Assembly: GCA_964526035.1 (NCBI GenBank)
Contig: CAZGKE010000141.1
Span: forward strand, 1 to 9,125
Direction of reading: 5' to 3'
DNA from: DAOMOD01 sp964526035
Lineage (GTDB): Bacteria; Pseudomonadota; Gammaproteobacteria; Xanthomonadales; BPKI01
DNA length: 9,125 nt
A model generated the notes under the pieces. It was not told the DNA's origin and did not search any database. It saw only the letters and a program-made list of their open reading frames with translations. The first letter of the stretch is position 1; the number at the start of each line of letters is the position of its first letter. The position numbers and the translations under genes are program-made. Below are positions 5,884 through 9,125 of the stretch, piece after piece.

Positions 5884-6804
5884 TCAGCCGTCGCTCTGCG
5901 AGCGCCAGAGCACCGTCAGACGTACGCCATCGCGACGCATCAGGCTATACCAGGTGACCGGGAGGTCATCGATGACGATATCCGCGCGCGTGAGGAAATG
6001 GGTGCTGGTCACACCGATACCCTCCAGGTTCAATGGCTGGACGCCAGCGTCGGTCAGCGCCTGCCGGAATGCTTCGAGGCTGGAGAATCGCGCACGCCCG
6101 TCCTGATAAAGGAGCCGCGCCAGCGGCTCGCTGATGCTCTCGTCGAGTGCCATCAGCACCTCCAGTGTCGCGGTATTGACGTTGATTTCCGGACCGGGCG
6201 CCGGCAGCGCACACACATGGGGGCGCAGGCGCTGATAGGTTTCCTCGTCCACCGCCCGCAGCAGCCGCAGTTCGGAAACGTGCACGAAAGGTCGATTGGC
6301 AGCCCGGTAGGGTGGCCGCTGCAGGAGGTACTGCAGGTCCTCGGCCCCGCCCGACTCCGGCGTGCTGTCGCCATCGGTCCAGTCGACGATCTGGGCGGCG
6401 ATGGCGGTATCCAGTTCAAGCACTTCCAGCAGCCGCACGAATCGACGCAGAGCCACCGATTGCAGCTCATCGTTGACAACCAAACCGTTCACATTGAGGC
6501 AGCCGTTCTGGTCGCGCACCTTGCCGGTGATGCGCCCGCCGGGCACCGGCAGCGGCGGCAGACCCTGTGCCCATGCGCTGGCGTGGGAATCGAACCCCGG
6601 CCCCTCGTCGGCATCGCGACGCAGCAGTTCCGACGCCCACACCTCCAGCCCCAGCGCATAGGCGTGCGCCTGTTCGGCGCGCAGGGCGTTGCGGGTGCGC
6701 GCCCGCGCATCCTCACCGGTATCCAGCATCACCGCGATCAGCAGCACCGCCAGCGCCACCACCAGCATCGCGGTGAGCAGCGCCACGCCACGCTGGCGCT
6801 TCAT
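5884..6804 (-). CDS. gspK: Type II secretion system minor pseudopilin GspK
   Basis: 306 residues, the normal size for the largest minor pseudopilin. GspK caps the pseudopilus tip with GspI and GspJ. The N-terminus MKRQRG|VALLTAML places the prepilin peptidase site after G6. The +5 residue of the mature protein is Thr11 rather than Glu, as is characteristic of GspK. The hydrophobic helix covers 7-27. Family motifs are LNVNGL (103-108), DWTDGDSTPESGGAED (141-156, calcium-site region), PPYRAANRPF (164-173) and EINVNTA (206-212). Cys102 and Cys198 are the only cysteines and could pair in the periplasm. The frame is open upstream, but the ATG at 6804 gives the pilin signal and overlaps the gspJ stop by four bases. 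Confidence 0.95.
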   Translation of the reverse strand: MKRQRGVALLTAMLVVALAVLLIAVMLDTGEDARARTRNALRAEQAHAYALGLEVWASELLRRDADEGPGFDSHASAWAQGLPPLPVPGGRITGKVRDQNGCLNVNGLVVNDELQSVALRRFVRLLEVLELDTAIAAQIVDWTDGDSTPESGGAEDLQYLLQRPPYRAANRPFVHVSELRLLRAVDEETYQRLRPHVCALPAPGPEINVNTATLEVLMALDESISEPLARLLYQDGRARFSSLEAFRQALTDAGVQPLNLEGIGVTSTHFLTRADIVIDDLPVTWYSLMRRDGVRLTVLWRSQSDG

Positions 6805-7397
6805 GGCGACGCCCCCGGATTCGGCACGGCCACCACGCGGCGAAGCTCGCCGAGTCTGGCATCCGTCAGCCGGATTTCGACCGCGCGCGGCGCCCTGCCG
6901 GCTACGCCGGTCGGCGGCGGCCACTGCCCGTGCCAACGACCGCCGTCGTCCAGATAGCGGAACTCCAGATCGCCGCCGTCCTCGAGCAGCGCGCGAACCA
7001 CCGGTACGCTGCCCTGCGCGCGATCCAGCACGGCCCAACTCAGACGCTCAAGCCGCCGACCCTGCTTCTGGTAACCCACCCGCTCCACCAGCGGCGCGCC
7101 TGACAACGTGCCGAGTCCCGCGCCGAGGCGACTGACCTCGAGCGACGTGCGGGCCCCGGTGAACATCGGCTGCTCGGCGCCATAGGCATCGCGCACCGGC
7201 CTGTCCACGGCGCTGCGCAGATCACGTTCGATCAAACCGATCGCGAACTGAAGCCGTCCCAGGGCGGCGCCCTCTTCGGCAAGCGCCTGTCTGGCGCGAA
7301 CCACGCCGTTCAATCCGCCGTAGGCGAGCGCCGCCATCGCCGCGAACACGGCCAGCGCAACCAGAAGCTCGATCAGGGTGAAGCCGCGGGTCTTCAT
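6801..7397 (-). CDS. gspJ: Type II secretion system minor pseudopilin GspJ
   Basis: 198 residues. Minor pseudopilin of the tip complex with GspI and GspK, helping initiate pseudopilus assembly. The prepilin signal is MKTRG|FTLIELLVAL, cleaved after G5 with Glu at +5 (E10), followed by a hydrophobic helix to about residue 28. Family motifs are IERDLRSAVDRPVRDAYG (56-73) and FRYLDDGGRWHGQWPP (146-161), followed by PRAVEI (170-175). These separate GspJ from the other pseudopilins. The ATG at 7397 overlaps the gspI stop (ATGA) and its stop overlaps the gspK ATG. No Shine-Dalgarno is seen. Confidence 0.95.
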   Translation of the reverse strand: MKTRGFTLIELLVALAVFAAMAALAYGGLNGVVRARQALAEEGAALGRLQFAIGLIERDLRSAVDRPVRDAYGAEQPMFTGARTSLEVSRLGAGLGTLSGAPLVERVGYQKQGRRLERLSWAVLDRAQGSVPVVRALLEDGGDLEFRYLDDGGRWHGQWPPPTGVAGRAPRAVEIRLTDARLGELRRVVAVPNPGASP

Positions 7398-7753
7398 GGC
7401 CGGCCCACAAAGCCGGTCAGCGCCGCGCCGGCGCCATCGCCCTGCGACAGCTGCACCGATACATCGAGTCGACGAATTGCAGGCTCATCGGTGTCCTGAA
7501 CCGCAAGCTCCCATCGCCATTCGCGGCCGCCCATGCGCGTGCTGCCATTTCTCAGTCCGGTCGCCGGCCAGGACTCGGCCAGACGGGTTTCCTCCAGGAC
7601 GTTGGCTGCCACCCAATGCGCCACGGTACGTTCGCGCAAATCGGCCAGCGCGCGCGCTTCCAGCGCGCTCAGTCGCACCAGCGCGGTCAGGCTGAGCGCA
7701 AGTACCACCAGCGCCACCAGCACCTCCAGCAGGGTGAATCCGCGCGTCCTCAC
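7394..7753 (-). CDS. gspI: Type II secretion system minor pseudopilin GspI
   Basis: 119 residues, the usual size of GspI, a minor pseudopilin of the tip complex. The prepilin signal is MRTRG|FTLLEVLVAL, cleaved after G5 with Glu at +5 (E10). RTVAHWVAANVLEETRL (42-58) is the recognisable GspI motif, followed by MGGREWRW (74-81) and RRLDVSV (94-100). The start is the GTG at 7753: it gives a correctly short leader, overlaps the gspH stop by four bases (GTGA), and has GGAGGA just upstream. A longer reading from 7807 would add 18 residues and spoil the leader, so I rejected it. Confidence 0.95.
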   Translation of the reverse strand: MRTRGFTLLEVLVALVVLALSLTALVRLSALEARALADLRERTVAHWVAANVLEETRLAESWPATGLRNGSTRMGGREWRWELAVQDTDEPAIRRLDVSVQLSQGDGAGAALTGFVGRP

Positions 7754-8265
7754 GATTCCTCCGCAGCGGCACGCAGGGTGCCGTCGAACTCTCCGCGCAG
7801 ACGCCACGCGCTCCCCGTGCCACCGCGGAACTCGATGGAGAATGGCGTCATTTCTCCCGAAGCGGCGCAGCCGAGCTGCGGCTGCACGGGAGGCTCGTCG
7901 GCAAGCGCCACCGGGCGGCCGTCGCGCTCAAGGGTCACATCCAGACCCTCGGCGAGTTCGCGCGGCGCGAACACGGCGTCGGCACCCTCGGCGAATCCCA
8001 CCCAGGCCTCAGCCCCGCGCACGGCAAAGCCGTAGCCGCGACGATGCACCACCATGCCGTAGTCGCGCCCGGTCAGGATCGCCCGTTCACATGCGAGCCC
8101 CAGCAGTCGTTCAACACGGCGCGCTTCGCGCTCGGCCGCAGCGGGACCGATGGCCAGACCAACCGCCAGCGCCAGCGCGCCGGCAAGCACGGCAACGATG
8201 ACCACCACGACCAGCAGTTCGATCAGCGTGAACCCGGAAAAGCGTGACGCGCTGCGAACCGACAT
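7750..8265 (-). CDS. gspH: Type II secretion system minor pseudopilin GspH
   Basis: 171 residues. Minor pseudopilin thought to bridge the GspG shaft and the GspI-J-K tip. The prepilin signal MSVRSASRFSG|FTLIELLVVV is cleaved after G11 with Glu at +5 (E16), then a hydrophobic helix runs to about residue 40. ERLLGLACERAILTGRDYGM (52-71) is the typical GspH segment after the helix, and a beta domain follows, ending with EFRGGTGSAWRLRGEFDG (145-162). The ATG at 8265 is the only start that gives a proper leader; the frame is open to 8586, but that portion is gspG antiphase sequence. It starts 19 bases after the gspG stop. No good Shine-Dalgarno is present at normal distance. GspH sequences vary, and position between gspG and gspI supports the call. 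Confidence 0.92.
   Translation of the reverse strand: MSVRSASRFSGFTLIELLVVVVIVAVLAGALALAVGLAIGPAAAEREARRVERLLGLACERAILTGRDYGMVVHRRGYGFAVRGAEAWVGFAEGADAVFAPRELAEGLDVTLERDGRPVALADEPPVQPQLGCAASGEMTPFSIEFRGGTGSAWRLRGEFDGTLRAAAEES
7757..7762 (-). promoter_or_regulatory. Shine-Dalgarno of gspI
   Basis: GGAGGA on the minus strand, ending three bases before the GTG at 7753 (GGAGG is four bases away). It decides the GTG start over the upstream alternative and lies within the end of gspH. Confidence 0.75.
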
Positions 8266-8284
8266 GTCTGAGACGCGCGGCGCC

Positions 8285-8719
8285 TCAATCACCCCAGTTG
8301 CCGATCTCGCCGTTGACGCCGTTGCCGCCCGGCTGACCATCCGCACCGAGCGTGTAGACATCAAGCTCGCCGCGACTGCCCGGATGAAGGTAGAGGTACT
8401 CGCGGCCCCAGGGGTCCTTGGGCAAGCGATCCAGATAGCCCCCCTGCCGCCAGTTCGGCGCATCCGGCTGGCCGGAGGGCTTGCGCACCAGTGCCTCGAG
8501 ACCCTGCTGGGTGCTGGGGTACACGAAGTTGTCGAGGCGATACAGGTTGAGCGCAGTGACGATGGCCTGGATGTCCTGCTTGGCACGCGTCACCCGCGCC
8601 TCATCGGGACGATCCATAAGTCGCGGCACCACCACGGCAGCAAGAATGCCGAGAATCACCACCACGACGAGAACCTCGATCAGGGTAAATCCGGCGGTGC
8701 GGGGCTGGCGAATGTTCAT
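8285..8719 (-). CDS. gspG: Type II secretion system major pseudopilin GspG
   Basis: 144 residues, the family's normal size. GspG polymerises into the periplasmic pseudopilus that drives exoproteins through the outer-membrane secretin. The prepilin signal MNIRQPRTAG|FTLIEVLVVV is cleaved after G10 with Glu at +5 (E15), and the hydrophobic helix runs to about residue 32. KQDIQAIVTALNLYRLDN (47-64), YPSTQQGL (67-74) and KDPWGREYLY (101-110) are strong GspG motifs. The C-terminal calcium loop is LGADGQPGGNGVNGEIGNW (124-142). The last acidic residue before IGNW is Glu138, where I would usually expect Asp, and the loop is Asn/Gly-rich. The ATG at 8719 has no clear Shine-Dalgarno. It is the first gene of the run in this window; gspE and gspF, which often precede it, are not in the 400 bases upstream. 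Confidence 0.97.
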   Translation of the reverse strand: MNIRQPRTAGFTLIEVLVVVVILGILAAVVVPRLMDRPDEARVTRAKQDIQAIVTALNLYRLDNFVYPSTQQGLEALVRKPSGQPDAPNWRQGGYLDRLPKDPWGREYLYLHPGSRGELDVYTLGADGQPGGNGVNGEIGNWGD

Positions 8720-8740
8720 GGACGACGGGTTGGCTGATGT

Positions 8741-8753
8741 GCGGAGCGATCAT
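8741..8753 (-). promoter_or_regulatory. Possible gspG promoter (-10 box)
   Basis: On the minus strand TATGAT (8753-8748) matches the -10 consensus at five of six positions, 28 bases before the gspG ATG. No recognisable -35 is found 16-18 bases upstream; that position is filled by a palindrome (8774-8791). An activator-dependent promoter or a chance match are both possible. Confidence 0.3.
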
Positions 8754-8773
8754 AACACCGGGGGTGAGGGGCC

Positions 8774-8791
8774 GGATTCGGCCGGGAATCC
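8774..8791. repeat. Palindrome upstream of gspG
   Basis: Perfect inverted repeat GGATTC-(6)-GAATCC, with a second nested GGCCG-(4)-CGGCC at 8770-8783. It lies where the -35 of the candidate gspG promoter would be, so it could be an operator or activator site. It could equally be a remnant of the repeat-rich edge. Only the symmetry is directly seen. Confidence 0.35.
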
Positions 8792-8841
8792 CCGGGGTCG
8801 GTGCGCCTGCGACGCTGATTGTTGTTCTGTCCCTATCGGGG

Positions 8842-8881
8842 TTCCGTCCACCGCCCGGCGGCCGGATCACCTTTCTTCGCC
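8842..8881 (+). repeat. Diverged copy of the repeat end
   Basis: Aligned without gaps to 8985-9024, 30 of 40 bases agree, including CGGCGGCCG and the ACCTTTCT stretch. Weaker similarity seems to extend back to about 8818. It looks like an older, decayed copy of the same end module lying in tandem with the well-preserved one. Confidence 0.5.
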
Positions 8882-9008
8882 TCCTCTGGAGCGGCGAAAA
8901 CCGCGACCGCGGAGATTCGCAACTCCTCGGTAGAAGGTTTGTCCGCCTGTCGGCGGTTGTTTGTTTGTGTCATCCATGACCTTGTTTCGTCCGCCCTCCG
9001 GCGGCCGA

Positions 9009-9042
9009 GTTACCTTTCTCTGCTCGTCCAGAGAAAGGTAAC
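9009..9042 (+). repeat. Perfect 14-bp stem-loop in right repeat copy
   Basis: Arms GTTACCTTTCTCTG (9009-9022) and CAGAGAAAGGTAAC (9029-9042) pair perfectly around CTCGTC. Being symmetrical and inside the repeat, it is more likely an element landmark than a terminator; there is no T tract immediately after either arm. Confidence 0.85.
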
Positions 9043-9124
9043 CCAAAGAGAGGACGCCCCGCTTCCGCGCCTTCCGGGCTCCTGCCCTCCAGGTCCGCGT
9101 GCGGCCTGCGGGGTCTGTCGACGG
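9038..9124 (+). repeat. Direct-repeat core, right copy
   Basis: Same-orientation partner of 26-113. The last 72 bases are identical to the left copy apart from one missing base. The window ends one base after the visible match, so the true match may be longer. Confidence 0.9.
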
Positions 9125-9125
9125 T

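Larger units (their letters stand above)
8941..9125 (+). repeat. Dispersed non-coding repeat element, right copy (truncated by window end)
   Basis: This is the outer half of the gene-free right edge (8720-9125); I see no gene in it. In order it holds a CCGCC-TGTC-GGCGG hairpin (8943-8956) followed by T-rich sequence, the GTCAT-NN-ATGAC block (8969-8980), a second hairpin CCGCC-CTCC-GGCGG (8991-9004), a perfect 14-bp stem-loop (9009-9042) and the direct-repeat core (9038-9124). The segment 8941-9008 is the inverted counterpart of about 290-352. The element continues beyond the window, so its far end is not visible here. Confidence 0.7.

Noticed and set aside
8266..8586. 107-residue N-terminal extension of gspH
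   Set aside because: It overlaps gspG entirely and would bury the prepilin leader. The ATG at 8265 gives a normal leader.
8601..8870. Minus-strand frame overlapping the gspG start and its upstream region
   Set aside because: No domain, contains the candidate promoter, and competes with a certain gspG start.
1..9125. CRISPR array, tRNA, rRNA, integrase or transposase gene
   Set aside because: No evenly spaced repeats, cloverleaf-like sequence, rRNA segments or recombinase motifs were seen on either strand. The edge repeats are only two to three copies and non-coding.
2681..9125. A new defence or secretion system
   Set aside because: The genes match a standard type II secretion block and well-known house-cleaning enzymes. 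The only unfamiliar content is the repeat element and the placement of the phosphatase gene.

Overview
The window is GC-rich DNA that most resembles a gammaproteobacterium of the Xanthomonadales (Lysobacterales) type. The grounds are a gspG-to-gspN block like the Xanthomonas xps cluster, a NudE-type Nudix hydrolase beside CysQ, and a dispersed non-coding repeat at both ends of a kind I associate with that order. This assignment is from memory and recognisable protein motifs; no search was run. All twelve genes lie on the minus strand, so transcription runs from high to low coordinates.

The right edge (8720-9125) has no gene. It holds a possible gspG promoter region with an 18-bp palindrome, a diverged repeat fragment, and the first ~185 bp of a repeat element. 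From 8719 down to 3469 lie eight type II secretion genes: major pseudopilin gspG, minor pseudopilins gspH, gspI, gspJ and gspK, then the inner-membrane genes gspL, gspM and gspN. Together they encode the pseudopilus and part of its assembly platform. gspC, gspD, gspE and gspF are not in the window. The last gene of this run (2681-3472) is an inositol-monophosphatase-family phosphatase whose GTG start overlaps the gspN stop. It occupies the place where I would expect gspD in a Xanthomonas-like order.

After a 164-bp gap, a second unit runs nudE - cysQ - mazG (2516 down to 374). It encodes three house-cleaning enzymes acting on ADP-sugars or related dinucleotides, on 3'-phosphoadenosine 5'-phosphate, and on nucleoside triphosphates. 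A good -10 box ends six bases before the nudE ATG, which predicts a leaderless transcript. Seven of the eleven gene junctions are four-base ATGA/GTGA overlaps.

The left edge (1-373) has no gene. It holds the rest of a second copy of the same repeat element. The two copies share an ~87-bp core that is nearly identical and in direct orientation about 9.0 kb apart. The inner end of the left copy is an inverted version of the inner end of the right copy. Combining the copies suggests a ~0.4-kb element with imperfect ~60-bp terminal inverted repeats and several internal hairpins, similar in plan to a non-autonomous (MITE-like) element. That element and its placement around the secretion/house-cleaning block are the least ordinary part of the window. 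The protein-coding content is otherwise conventional.
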